The notes under the pieces were generated by a model. The model made no database searches and was not told the origin of the DNA. It saw nothing but the letters and a program-made list of their open reading frames with translations. Positions 54,028 through 62,424 of a stretch of DNA of 64,000 bases are shown one piece after another. The position numbers and the translations under genes were made by a program. Origin of the DNA: Inquilinus ginsengisoli_A (lineage in GTDB: Bacteria; Pseudomonadota; Alphaproteobacteria; DSM-16000; Inquilinaceae); NCBI RefSeq assembly GCF_031453975.1, contig NZ_JAVDPW010000013.1, forward strand, positions 1 to 64,000, given 5' to 3'. The stretch's first letter is position 1. Every line of letters begins with the position of its first letter.

Positions 54028-55011
54028 TCAGCCCCAGAGCGAGGGGTCCGGCGGCCAGACGGTGGCGCCGTCGTAGCGCAATGCCGGGTCGTGGTCCTGG
54101 GCCAGCAGCAGCGGGCCGTCGAGGTCCACCACCTCCGCCCCCTGGGCCACCAGCGTCGCCGGCGCCATGGCCAGCGACGAGGCGACCATGCAGCCGACCA
54201 TCACGGTGAAGCCGCGCTCGCGCGCCGCGTCGCGCAGGCGCAGCGCCTCGGTCAGCCCGCCGGTCTTGTCGAGCTTGATGTTCACCATGGCGTATTTGCC
54301 GACGCAGTGCTCCAGGCTCGCGGTGTCGTGGCAGCTTTCGTCGGCGCAGAGCGGGATCGGGCTGCGGAACCCCTTCAGCGCGCCGTCCTCCGCCGCCTTC
54401 AGCGGCTGCTCGATCAGTTCCACCCCGAGCTCGGCGAAGGCGGAGCCGAAACGCTCAAGGTGCCCGATCGACCAGGCCTCGTTGGCGTCGACCACCAGCC
54501 GGCTGGCCGGCGCGTTCGCCCGCACCGCCTGAACCCGCTCCAGGTCGCCGTCGCCAGTCAGCTTCAGCTTGAGCAGCGGGTGATGCGCCGCCTCCCGCGC
54601 CGCCTGGCCCATGCTTTCGACGCTGCCGAGGCTGAGGGTGAAGACGGTGGTGACCGGGCTGGGTTCGGGCAGGCCGGCCAGGGCCCAGGCCGGCACCCCG
54701 GCCAGCTTGGCCTCGAGGTCCCACAGCGCGCAGTCGATGGCGTTGCGTGCGGCGCCGGCCGGCAGCAGTGCCTGCAGCGCCGGGCGGTCGGCCCCGGCGG
54801 CGATTTCCGAGGCCACCGATTCGATCTGCGCCCGGACGCTGTCGAGACTTTCGCCATAGCGGGCATAGGGCGTGCATTCGCCGCGGCCGACCAGGCCGCC
54901 GGCCGCGACCTCGGCGATCAGCGTCCGCGCCTCGGTGCGGCTGCCGCGCGAGATGGTGAAGACGCCGCGGATCGGCCAGACCGCCTCGCGGACCGACAGC
55001 TGCCGGCCCAT
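54028..55011 (-). CDS. dgcA: N-acetyl-D-glutamate racemase / dipeptide epimerase DgcA
   Basis: 327 residues of the enolase superfamily. Catalytic lysines and metal ligands: LLKLKLTGDGD (KxK), LVVDANEAWSI (Asp), ELIEQPL (Glu), LCADESCHD (Asp-Glu) and NIKLDKTGGL (Lys). It was long annotated as L-Ala-D/L-Glu epimerase; in the dgcN-dgcA pair it racemises N-acetyl-D-glutamate to the L-form. The start ATG 55011 overlaps the dgcN stop by one base, so the two are coupled. Confidence 0.9.
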   Translation of the reverse strand: MGRQLSVREAVWPIRGVFTISRGSRTEARTLIAEVAAGGLVGRGECTPYARYGESLDSVRAQIESVASEIAAGADRPALQALLPAGAARNAIDCALWDLEAKLAGVPAWALAGLPEPSPVTTVFTLSLGSVESMGQAAREAAHHPLLKLKLTGDGDLERVQAVRANAPASRLVVDANEAWSIGHLERFGSAFAELGVELIEQPLKAAEDGALKGFRSPIPLCADESCHDTASLEHCVGKYAMVNIKLDKTGGLTEALRLRDAARERGFTVMVGCMVASSLAMAPATLVAQGAEVVDLDGPLLLAQDHDPALRYDGATVWPPDPSLWG

Positions 55012-56009
55012 CAGGCCAACCGGTCGACGATGGCGCCGACCCCGGTGCGCACCGGGTCGGCCGCCGGCAGGCCGTAGCGGTCCTCCGCCTCCTTCAGCGT
55101 CCGCTCCGCCGTCTGCGGGTCGAGCGCCGAGGTGTTGAAGGCGAGGCCGACGACCCTGGCGTTCGGGCTGGTCAGCCGGGCGCAGCGCTCGTTCAGGGCG
55201 ATGCAGTCGGCGATGTCGGGCACCGGCGATTTCGGCAGGCCGCGCATGTGCGGCCGCCCCGGCTCGTGGCACATCACCAGCGCCTCGGCCTGGGCGCCGT
55301 GCAGCAGGCCGAGCGACACCCCGGCATAGGAGGCGTGGAACAGCGACCCCTGGCCCTCGATCAGGTCCCAATGGTCCGGGTCGTTGGCCGGCGACAGCCA
55401 TTCGGTGGCGCCGGAGATGAAGTCGGCGACCACGGCATCGACCGAGACGCCGCCGCCAGCGATCAGGATGCCGGTCTGGCCGGTGGCGCGGAAGTCGGCC
55501 TTCAGGCCGCGGGCCCGCATCTCGCGCTCGAGCGCCAGCGAGGTGAACATCTTGCCGACCGAGCAGTCGGTGCCGACCGTCAGCAGGCGCCGGCCGCTTC
55601 TCGGCTCACCGGTGGCGACGTCGAAGTCGCGGTCGGGGTGGCGCACGTCGAACAGGCTGCGGCCGAGGGCCTGGGCCCGTTCGGCCACCGCGGGCAGGTC
55701 GGCGATGCGGTTGTGCAGGCCCGAGGCGATGTCCATGCCGAGGTCGAGCGCCCGCAGCATGGTGTCCTGCCACAGCTCCGAGACCCGGCCGCCGCGGTTG
55801 GCGACGCCGATGATCAGCGTCTGGGCGCCCTTGGCCGCCGCCTCCTCCAGGGTCAGGTCCGGCAGGCCGCAGGTGGCGCGGCAGCCCTCCAGCCGCAGCT
55901 GGCCGACGCAGCCGTCGCGGCGCCACTGCGCCACGCCATAGGCGGTCTTGGCGGCGAGCTGGTCCCCGGCGTCCCCCAGGAACAGCAGATACGGGCGCCT
56001 GATATCCAC
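55011..56009 (-). CDS. dgcN: D-glutamate N-acetyltransferase DgcN (DUF1611)
   Basis: 332 residues from GTG 56009, with GAGGAG nine bases upstream. A P-loop is seen in LTVGTDCSVGKMFTSLALER; other family features are RPYLLFLGDAGDQLAAKTAY, IGVANRGGRVSELW, DFRATGQTGILIAGGGVSVD and LIEGQGSLFHASYAGVSLGL. It transfers acetyl groups to D-glutamate; with DgcA this recycles D-glutamate from peptidoglycan. Earlier literature calls the family DUF1611 or NAD-dependent epimerase-like. Confidence 0.9.
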   Translation of the reverse strand: MDIRRPYLLFLGDAGDQLAAKTAYGVAQWRRDGCVGQLRLEGCRATCGLPDLTLEEAAAKGAQTLIIGVANRGGRVSELWQDTMLRALDLGMDIASGLHNRIADLPAVAERAQALGRSLFDVRHPDRDFDVATGEPRSGRRLLTVGTDCSVGKMFTSLALEREMRARGLKADFRATGQTGILIAGGGVSVDAVVADFISGATEWLSPANDPDHWDLIEGQGSLFHASYAGVSLGLLHGAQAEALVMCHEPGRPHMRGLPKSPVPDIADCIALNERCARLTSPNARVVGLAFNTSALDPQTAERTLKEAEDRYGLPAADPVRTGVGAIVDRLA

Positions 56010-56158
56010 GATGCGAAGCTCCTCGGGCAACGGTCGCCGCGAGTGTACCGGGAATCGGCAGGCTGGCCAGGAACGCGGCATCCGCATGTCATAACCGGCG
56101 GTCACGGTCCGGCGGCGGTCGCGGGCGTGATGGATGGACGGCCCGTGCCCCTGTTTCT

Positions 56159-56248
56159 TGTCATGCCACGGCTTGACCGTGGCATCCAGGGGCGGCCAGA
56201 GCGGCTCTTCGTGGCCCCTGGATTGCCCGGTCAAGCCGGGCAATGACA
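56159..56248. repeat. 90-bp palindromic repeat R4, copy 2
   Basis: Almost identical over 90 bp to 46565-46654, including the arms TGTCATGCCACGGCTTGACC and GTCAAGCCGGGCAATGACA; only a few bases in the centre differ. It lies in the 335-bp gap between dgcN and the ATP synthase terminator, where no gene is seen. Confidence 0.85.
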
Positions 56249-56287
56249 ATCAGGACGAGCCGCGTTCAGGGTGACAGCCGACGTCCC

Positions 56288-56318
56288 AAAACGAAAAGGC
56301 CCGGTCGAAACCGGGCCT
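56288..56318 (-). terminator. Rho-independent terminator of the F0 ATP synthase operon
   Basis: On the minus strand: AGGCCCGGT TTCG ACCGGGCCT followed by TTTTCGTTTT. A perfect 9-bp stem with a tetraloop, 26 bp after the atpF stop. Confidence 0.93.
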
Positions 56319-56344
56319 GTCCGTGTCGTCGGGTCCGCCGCGGA

Positions 56345-56926
56345 TCAGTGCAGCTTGCCGCCGAGATCCTCGATCGCCGCGTCGAGCAGGGCCGAGCCCT
56401 TGGCCGGGTCGGCCGCGAGCTGGCCGCCGACCAGGGTCCGCGCCGCCGAGACCGCGACGTTGACCGCGGTCGACCGCACCTCGGCCACGGCCTGGGCCTC
56501 GGCCTGGGCGATGCGCTCCAGCGCCATGACCTCGCGCCGCTTCATCGCCGCCTCGATGTCGACCGCCGCCTTCTCGCGCAGACGCACCGCGTCGTGCTTG
56601 GCGCGCTCGATGATCGCCGCAGCTTCCGCCGCCGCCTCGCGCTGGCGCGCCTGCGCCTTGGCGAGATAGGCCTCGGCCTCGCTGCGCAGCCGCTCCGCCT
56701 CGGCCAGATCCTCGCGGATCCGGTCGGTGCGTTTGTCGAGCACGCCGAGGATGGCCTTGCGGGCCTTCAGCGCCAGGATGACGAGGAGGACCAGCAGCGC
56801 CGCGGCGAGCACCAGCTCGACCGCGCTGTGCGTGTCCTCTTCGACATGCTCGACATGGGCGACCTCGCCCTGGGCGTAGGCGGCACCGATGAAGAGCTGG
56901 TTCGCGATGGTGTCGAGAACGCTCAT
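56345..56926 (-). CDS. atpF: ATP synthase F0 subunit b
   Basis: 193 residues. One membrane segment (about 37-54, SAVELVLAAALLVLLVILAL) and a long charged helix (Glu, Arg and Ala-rich) that forms the peripheral stalk with b'. The N-terminal 30 residues are an unusual extension containing HVEHVEEDTH. It overlaps the preceding b' gene by four bases. Last gene of the operon. Confidence 0.94.
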   Translation of the reverse strand: MSVLDTIANQLFIGAAYAQGEVAHVEHVEEDTHSAVELVLAAALLVLLVILALKARKAILGVLDKRTDRIREDLAEAERLRSEAEAYLAKAQARQREAAAEAAAIIERAKHDAVRLREKAAVDIEAAMKRREVMALERIAQAEAQAVAEVRSTAVNVAVSAARTLVGGQLAADPAKGSALLDAAIEDLGGKLH

Positions 56927-57414
56927 CGCACTCCTCCCAGCGCGCCGTCGACCGCGGCAGACACCGCGGCCTTGTCGGGCGCGCCGCCGGTCAGCTTGGC
57001 GGCCAGCACCCCGGCCACCTCGGTCGCGATGTCGCGGGCGTCGGCCTTGAGATCGGCGCGGATCTTGCCGATCCGGACCTCGGCCTCGGTGGTCCGCGCC
57101 GCGAGCTCGGCGGCGAAGGCGGCCTGACGGCGCGCCGTCAGCTCCGCGATCTCCTGGTTCGCGGCGGCGACGGCGGCATGCGCCTCGCCCCGCGCCTTGG
57201 CGAGCGCGGCCTCATAGGCCTGGGCGACCGTTTCGGTCTCGCCGCGCGCGGCTTCCGCCCGCTCCAGATCGCCGGCGATCTTGGCGGCGCGCAGATCGAG
57301 CGTCTCGGCCAGCCGCGGCAGCAGCACGCGGGACAGCACGTAGTAGAGCGCGATGAAGACGACCGCCAGCCAGAAGATCTGGGAGGCGAACCATGCGGGA
57401 TTAAACTGTGGCAT
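56923..57414 (-). CDS. atpF2: ATP synthase F0 subunit b' (second b-type subunit)
   Basis: 163 residues. One membrane segment at the N-terminus (FWLAVVFIALYYVLSRVLLP) and a long coiled helix. The start MPQFNPAWFASQIFWL is typical of the b' subunit of Alphaproteobacteria, which pairs with b in the stator. Sometimes named atpG in this group, not to be mistaken for the gamma subunit. Confidence 0.94.
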   Translation of the reverse strand: MPQFNPAWFASQIFWLAVVFIALYYVLSRVLLPRLAETLDLRAAKIAGDLERAEAARGETETVAQAYEAALAKARGEAHAAVAAANQEIAELTARRQAAFAAELAARTTEAEVRIGKIRADLKADARDIATEVAGVLAAKLTGGAPDKAAVSAAVDGALGGVR

Positions 57415-57474
57415 CCGACTCCCCCTGCCGGGCCGACCGCCGTGGCCGGCCCATGACGGTTGGCAGTGAGACCG

Positions 57475-57702
57475 TCAGCCGAACAGCGAGATCAGCGCGA
57501 CGATCAGGGCGAACAGCGCGATGGCTTCCGTCACGGCGAAGCCGATCCAGATGCTGGCGCCGATCTCTTCCTTGGCCGCCGGGTTCCGGGCCAGGGCGCC
57601 GATGTAGCTGGCCCACACATTGCCCACGCCGATGCCGGCGCCGATCATGCCGATCGCAGCGAGGCCCGCGCCGATGAACTTGGCAGCAGCGACGAGTTCC
57701 AT
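57475..57702 (-). CDS. atpE: ATP synthase F0 subunit c
   Basis: 75 residues, two membrane helices forming the rotor ring. The polar loop is ALARNPAAKEEI and the proton-carrying glutamate is in FAVTEAIALFALIVALI (about residue 58). The helix-1 Gly-rich pattern GAGLAAIGMIGAGIGVG is typical. A glutamate rather than sodium-binding pattern is seen, so proton coupling is expected. Confidence 0.97.
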   Translation of the reverse strand: MELVAAAKFIGAGLAAIGMIGAGIGVGNVWASYIGALARNPAAKEEIGASIWIGFAVTEAIALFALIVALISLFG

Positions 57703-57762
57703 GATGTCTTCCTTCGTGGATGGATACGGTTTGCTACGGACGTTTCGCGGGCTCGCGAAGCG

Positions 57763-58485
57763 TCAGTGGAGGTGCAGCGCGTCGTGCAGGTACACGCAGC
57801 TGAGGATGGCGAAGATGTAGGCCTGCAGCGCGGCGATGAAGAGTTCCAGCATCGTCAGCGGGACCAGGAAGGCGAAGGGCACGACGCCGGCGACGCCCAT
57901 GGCGATGACGAAGCCGCCGATCACCTTCAGCAGCACGTGGCCGACCGTCATGTTGGCGAACAGTCGGACCGACAGGCTGATCGGCCGGGAGAGGTAGGAG
58001 ATGATCTCGACCGGGATCAGGATCACCGCGGTCCACAGCGGCGCGCCGTGCGGGAAGAACATCCTGAAGTAGCCGGTGCCGTGCCGCGCGAAGCCGATCA
58101 CCGTGACGCCGAGGAAGACCACGAAGGCCAGGGCGAAGGTGACGATGATGTGGCTGGTGAAGGTGAACGTGCCGGGAATGATCCCAATCACGTTGCCGAA
58201 CAGGATGAAGATGAACAGCGTGAAGATGAAGGGGAAGTATTTCATCCCCTCCTTGCCGGCGTTCTCGCGGATCATGTTCGCCACGAGCTCGTACAGCATC
58301 TCGGCGAAGGACTGCAGGCGGCCCGGCACCAGGGCCCGGCGGCTGCCCCCGAGGAACAGCACCGCCGAAGCGGCCGCCGCGGCGATCACCATGAAGAGCG
58401 AGGAATTGGTGAAGGAGAGATCCAGACCGCCGATGTCGACGTGCAGGATCTTCTGGATCTCGAACTGCTCGATTGGCGACGCCAC
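57763..58485 (-). CDS. atpB: ATP synthase F0 subunit a
   Basis: 240 residues with five to six membrane segments. The half-channel arginine lies in ISLSVRLFANMTVGHVLLKV. Other family features are VANMIRENAGKEGMKYFPFI and the closing FIAALQAYIFAILSCVYLHD. It starts three bases after the atpI gene and is followed by atpE. Confidence 0.97.
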   Translation of the reverse strand: MASPIEQFEIQKILHVDIGGLDLSFTNSSLFMVIAAAAASAVLFLGGSRRALVPGRLQSFAEMLYELVANMIRENAGKEGMKYFPFIFTLFIFILFGNVIGIIPGTFTFTSHIIVTFALAFVVFLGVTVIGFARHGTGYFRMFFPHGAPLWTAVILIPVEIISYLSRPISLSVRLFANMTVGHVLLKVIGGFVIAMGVAGVVPFAFLVPLTMLELFIAALQAYIFAILSCVYLHDALHLH

Positions 58486-58488
58486 GCC

Positions 58489-58860
58489 TTATCTCCCGCC
58501 CCGGTTGCGCTCCGCCTGGTCGGCGATGCGCTTCGCCTTCGCCTCCCGGTCCAGCTCGACGCCGGTCCGGTAGACATTCATCATGCCGGCCACGGCCCCC
58601 AGGATGAAGAATAGAATCAACAACCAGGGCCGCGTGCCGAGCCATTGGTCGAGACCCCAGCCGATCCCGGCGCCGACCACGATCGCAGCGAGCAACTCGA
58701 CTGCGATTCGCAGGCCGGCAGCCATGCCAGCACGGCCGACATCACGCCCCTCGTAGCCCTTTGCCTCGCGCCCCGCCCCAGGCAATCTCGCCTTCGCCTC
58801 TCTCAGGCGACGGTCGAGTTCCTCGGGCGAAGACGGCGGGTCTCGGTCATTCTGGGTCAC
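58489..58860 (-). CDS. atpI: AtpI/AtpZ family F0F1 assembly protein
   Basis: About 123 residues. Start taken as GTG 58860 (GGG at a suitable distance); GTG 58872 and ATG 58902 are alternatives. The N-terminal part is charged; two membrane segments follow (about 55-74 and 82-103), with IGWGLDQWLGTRPWLLILFF and GAVAGMMNVYRTG typical for AtpI. It helps assemble the c-ring and may affect magnesium. First gene of the operon. Confidence 0.9.
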   Translation of the reverse strand: MTQNDRDPPSSPEELDRRLREAKARLPGAGREAKGYEGRDVGRAGMAAGLRIAVELLAAIVVGAGIGWGLDQWLGTRPWLLILFFILGAVAGMMNVYRTGVELDREAKAKRIADQAERNRGGR

Positions 58861-58911
58861 AATGTCGGACACCCTTTCGGGCGGCGGCCACCCCCACCTC
58901 AAGCGGCGCGC

Positions 58912-58940
58912 ACCTTAGTGTCGGCAGGGGGCTCCGTCAA
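58912..58940 (-). promoter_or_regulatory. Probable promoter of the F0 ATP synthase operon
   Basis: On the minus strand TTGACG (58935-58940), a 17-bp spacer, then TAAGGT (58912-58917). It lies about 50 bp upstream of the chosen atpI start. Confidence 0.55.
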
Positions 58941-59106
58941 GGCGACAAAACCGGCCGATTCCGGCGGCGTTGCGCCATGGCGCGATTTCCCGCCCGACCC
59001 CCGCGCGAGGGGCCCGCGAAAACGCCGTCCGAGGCACCGCCGGCGGCCCTGGCGGCAGCGCGCGCCGACAGGCTAGGATCGGGCCGGCCGCTGCCAGGGG
59101 ATCACC

Positions 59107-60390
59107 ATGCTCAGCCCGCTTCTCGCCGTTGCGGCGATCCTCGCCGGCATCACCATCGTCTCGCTCGGCCAGGGCGTGTTCGGCACCCTGGTGCCGATCC
59201 GGCTGACCGAGGCCGGGCTGTCGGCCGACCGGGTCGGTCTGGTGGTCTCGGCCAGCGCCTTCGGCTTCCTGATCGGCTGCCTGTTCGTCGCCCGGGTGAT
59301 CCGGCTGGTCGGCCATATCAGGGCGTTCTCGGCCTTCGCCGCCGCCTCCTGCCTGGCCGGGCTGGCGCTGCCCTGGACCGTCGGCCTGCCCGGCTGGTTC
59401 GCGCTGCGCCTGGCCATGGGCTTCTGCTCCGCCGGGCTGTTCATGATCGCCGAGAGCTGGTTGAACGAGCTGACGCCGCGGCACCTGCGCGGCCGCATCC
59501 TGACCAGCTACGTCGTGGTGATCATGCTGGCGCTGGGCGCCGGCCAGGCGCTGCTGACCGTGGTCGACACCAGCGACATCCTGCCCTTCGTCCTGGCATC
59601 GGCCGCCTTCACCCTGGCCCTGATCCCGGTGACCCTGACCCGGTCGCGCTATCCCAGCGTGCCGCACGCGATCCGCCCGATCCTGCGCAAGGCCTACCGC
59701 AACTCGCCGGTCGGCGCGGTCGGCTGCGTCGTGGTCGGGCTGGTCGCGGCGACGCTGCAGGGCATCGCCCCGATCTGGGGGGTACAGCGCGGCTTCTCCA
59801 CCGCCGAGATCGCGACCCTGATGGCGGCGACCCAGATCGGCGGCCTGCTGTGCCAATGGCCGCTGGGCTGGCTGTCCGACCGCATCGACCGGCGCTGGGT
59901 GATCCTGGGCGCCGCCCTGGCCACCATCGTCGCCGCGCTGGGCAGCATCGCCGCCGGCCAGCACACGCTGGCGCTGCTGATCGCGCTGTTCGCGCTGTGG
60001 GGCGGCATGGCCGAGGCGATCTACCCGCTGTCGGTCGCCCATGCCAACGACCACGCCAAGCCGCAGGACTATGTCTCGCTGGCCGGCACGCTGCTGATCC
60101 TGTGGTCGATCGGGTCCTCCGCCGGCCCGCTGATCGCCACCCTGGCGATGGACCGGTTCGGGCCGGACGCGCTGTTCGTCTATGTCGCGGTGCTGGTCGG
60201 CGCCTTCGCCGTCTTCGTGCTGTGGCGCATGGCCCGGCGCGGCCGCGTCGCCGCCGAGGAGGCCGAGCAGTTCGTCGGCCTGGCCGCCGCCGGCAGCCCG
60301 GCCCCGGCCGAGCTGGACCCCCGCATCCGGCCGGAGGACGAGGCCGCGCCCGGCGCCGACGACTGCGAGGACGTGCCGCCGCCGTGGTGA
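59107..60390 (+). CDS. MFS transporter (YcaD-like)
   Basis: 427 residues with 12 membrane segments. The N-terminal half has LGQGVFGTLVPIRLTEAGLS and GFLIGCLFVARVIRLVGHIR (variant motif A); the second half repeats motif A as LLCQWPLGWLSDRIDRRWVI. The segment FMIAESWLNELTPRHLRGRI is the mark of the YcaD/YfkF group, whose substrates are unknown. The C-terminus (390-427) is a soluble acidic Ala/Pro tail. Divergent from the atp operon. Confidence 0.92.
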   Translation: MLSPLLAVAAILAGITIVSLGQGVFGTLVPIRLTEAGLSADRVGLVVSASAFGFLIGCLFVARVIRLVGHIRAFSAFAAASCLAGLALPWTVGLPGWFALRLAMGFCSAGLFMIAESWLNELTPRHLRGRILTSYVVVIMLALGAGQALLTVVDTSDILPFVLASAAFTLALIPVTLTRSRYPSVPHAIRPILRKAYRNSPVGAVGCVVVGLVAATLQGIAPIWGVQRGFSTAEIATLMAATQIGGLLCQWPLGWLSDRIDRRWVILGAALATIVAALGSIAAGQHTLALLIALFALWGGMAEAIYPLSVAHANDHAKPQDYVSLAGTLLILWSIGSSAGPLIATLAMDRFGPDALFVYVAVLVGAFAVFVLWRMARRGRVAAEEAEQFVGLAAAGSPAPAELDPRIRPEDEAAPGADDCEDVPPPW

Positions 60391-60490
60391 GGCGGTAGCC
60401 CGCCGCGCCGGTTCTGGTCAGGCGCGGCCGTCTGGTCAGCCGCGGCGGCCTCGGCTAGGGTCGCGGCCGCCCCTCGCTCAAGGATCCCGC

Positions 60491-61285
60491 ATGCGCATCG
60501 CCACCTGGAACATCAACTCCGTCCGCCTGCGCCAGGAGCTGGTGCTGCGCCTGATCGACGAGACGGCGCCGGACATCGTCTGCCTGCAGGAGACCAAGAC
60601 CCCCGACCACAGCTTCCCGCACCAGCCCTTCATCGACCGCGGCTATCCCCACATCGCGATCGCCGGGATGAAGGGCTACAACGGCGTCGCCGTGATCTCG
60701 CGCTTGGCCGTCGAGAGCCACGAGATTCGGCACTGGTGCGGCAAGGAGGATTGCCGCCACATCGCCGTCCGCCTGCCCGACGGCACCGAGGTCCACAACC
60801 TCTACATCCCCGCCGGCGGCGACATCCCCGACCCGGCGGTGAACGAGAAGTTCAAGCACAAGCTGCAGTTCCTGGACGAGATGACCGCCTGGTGGCCGGC
60901 CAACCGGCGGCCGGACCAGAAGATGATCCTGGTCGGCGACCTGAACATCGCGCCGCTGGAGCACGACGTGTGGTCGCACAAGCAGCTGCTGGACGTGGTC
61001 AGCCACACCCCGATCGAGGTCGCGAAGCTGGGGGCGATGCAGTCGACCCTGGGCTGGGTCGACAGCGCCCGCCAGTTCGTGCCGCCGGACCAGAAGCTGT
61101 ACACGTGGTGGAGCTATCGCGCCGCCGACTGGCAGCTGTCGGACCGCGGCCGCCGGCTGGACCACATCTGGGTCACCCCGGCCCTGGCCGGCGGGCTGAA
61201 GGCCCACCGCACCCTGCGCGAGGCCCGCGGCTGGGAGCCGAAGCCGAGCGACCATGTGCCGGTCGTGGTCGACGTGGAGGTTTAA
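60491..61285 (+). CDS. xthA: Exodeoxyribonuclease III
   Basis: AP endonuclease and 3'-to-5' exonuclease of base excision repair. 264 residues. Motifs in order: ATWNINSVRLR, DIVCLQETKT (metal Glu), GYNGVAVISR, YIPAGGD, VGDLNIAP (Asp and Asn), WWSYRAADWQLSDRGRRLDH and the catalytic SDHVPVVVDV. AAGGA lies seven bases before ATG 60491. Followed by an R3 composite palindrome. Confidence 0.96.
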   Translation: MRIATWNINSVRLRQELVLRLIDETAPDIVCLQETKTPDHSFPHQPFIDRGYPHIAIAGMKGYNGVAVISRLAVESHEIRHWCGKEDCRHIAVRLPDGTEVHNLYIPAGGDIPDPAVNEKFKHKLQFLDEMTAWWPANRRPDQKMILVGDLNIAPLEHDVWSHKQLLDVVSHTPIEVAKLGAMQSTLGWVDSARQFVPPDQKLYTWWSYRAADWQLSDRGRRLDHIWVTPALAGGLKAHRTLREARGWEPKPSDHVPVVVDVEV

Positions 61286-61318
61286 GCGGCCTGAGGCACC
61301 GCGTTACCGGACATAACC

Positions 61319-61413
61319 CGTCATCCCGTGCGCGCTGCGGCACGAGGTGCTGCTGCGCAGACACGGGATCTCCTCTCGATTCCGACGAGATTCCCGCTTT
61401 CGCGGGAATGACG
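61319..61413. repeat. Composite R3 palindrome downstream of xthA
   Basis: CGTCATCCCGTGCGCGCTGC with GCGCAGACACGGGATCTC, then AGATTCCCGCTTTCGCGGGA and ATGACG. The two hairpin types are joined in the opposite order to 26148-26242. It lies between convergent xthA and a methyltransferase gene. Confidence 0.75.
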
Positions 61414-61438
61414 GCTTGGGGTTGAGAACCCTCGCCCC

Positions 61439-61933
61439 TCAGGCCAGAGGCCGCCGGTACAGGTAGTACCGCCCGGCCGAGACCCCGTCGGGTTCCGGCA
61501 GTTCCTCCCAGCCCGGCGTGTCGAAGCCGATATTGGCGACGATGATGCCGCCCGGCGCCAGCACCGGGGCCAGCAGGGGCGCCAGCGCCGCCGCCAGGCC
61601 GCGGTTGGCGGCGTCGTCGCCGGTGCCGAGATCGGCATGTATCAGCGCGACGCCGTCGCGATGGGCGGCGGCGAAGACCGGCATGGTCTGCAGCACGTCG
61701 CCCAGCACCATGCGGTCGGTCGGCGGGATGCAGCCGGGATGGGCGGCGACGCGGCGGTCGAACACCCAGATCGCCCGGTCCGGCATCTTCTCGCGCAGAT
61801 GGTCGTAGGTGCGGCCGTTGCCGAGGCCGAGTTCCAGCACGTCGCCGGGCAGGCCGGCGATGGCGCGGACCGCCCAGTCGAGGCAGGCGCGCTGCGCCTG
61901 CATCCGGCGGATGAAGCTGTCTAATCGACTCAC
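61439..61933 (-). CDS. Class I SAM-dependent methyltransferase (Methyltransf_17-like)
   Basis: 164 residues from GTG 61933, eight bases after the preceding gene. The SAM site is GDVLELGLGNGRTYDHLREK; ALIHADLGTGDDAANRGLAA and GGIIVANIGFDTPGWEELPE follow. The small size and the LDSFIRRMQAQRACLDWAV start match Methyltransf_17 proteins, with an unknown substrate. Co-transcribed with the cyclic-nucleotide-binding gene. Confidence 0.85.
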   Translation of the reverse strand: MSRLDSFIRRMQAQRACLDWAVRAIAGLPGDVLELGLGNGRTYDHLREKMPDRAIWVFDRRVAAHPGCIPPTDRMVLGDVLQTMPVFAAAHRDGVALIHADLGTGDDAANRGLAAALAPLLAPVLAPGGIIVANIGFDTPGWEELPEPDGVSAGRYYLYRRPLA

Positions 61934-61941
61934 GATTCGGA

Positions 61942-62394
61942 TCAGGCCGCGGTCTGGCGGGCGCGGGCCGCTTCCTTGGTGGTCCGTTCGAGACGGAGCG
62001 CGAGCACGCGCATGATCTCGATCGCCATCTGGGGGAATTCGGTGATCATGCGGAAGAACTGGTCCTTTGCGATGACGAGCGCGGTGACGTCGGATCTGGC
62101 CTGCACCGTCGCGGTGCGGGGTACGTCGCACAGGATGGCGATCTCGCCGACGAAGTCGTTGCGGCCGACCCCCGCCACGGTCAGCGGACCGTTCGCGGTG
62201 TCGACGATCACATCGGCCTCGCCGTCGATGATGATGAAGGCGGCGCGGCCGATCTCCCCCTGCCGGCACAGCACCTGACCCGCGGGGAAGCGGACGCGTT
62301 CGCTGGTGAAGGCCAGCAGCTTCAGCTTCGACGTGTCGATATTCGCAAAAAGCGGTATCCGCTTCAGGAGTTCGACTTCTTCCGCAAGGCTCAC
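61942..62394 (-). CDS. Cyclic nucleotide-binding domain protein
   Basis: 150 residues, a single cNMP-binding domain without a DNA-binding part. The beta barrel begins LLKRIPLFANIDTSKLKLLA; the phosphate-binding cassette is DFVGEIAILCDVPRTATVQA, with the key Gly-Glu and Arg present. It ends in a helix with EIMRVLALRLERT. It sits 30 bp after the large ABC gene and could regulate that protein through cAMP or cGMP; this is inference. Confidence 0.92.
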   Translation of the reverse strand: MSLAEEVELLKRIPLFANIDTSKLKLLAFTSERVRFPAGQVLCRQGEIGRAAFIIIDGEADVIVDTANGPLTVAGVGRNDFVGEIAILCDVPRTATVQARSDVTALVIAKDQFFRMITEFPQMAIEIMRVLALRLERTTKEAARARQTAA

Positions 62395-62424
62395 CGATCC
62401 ATCCTCCAGCTCCCTGTTCGCATT

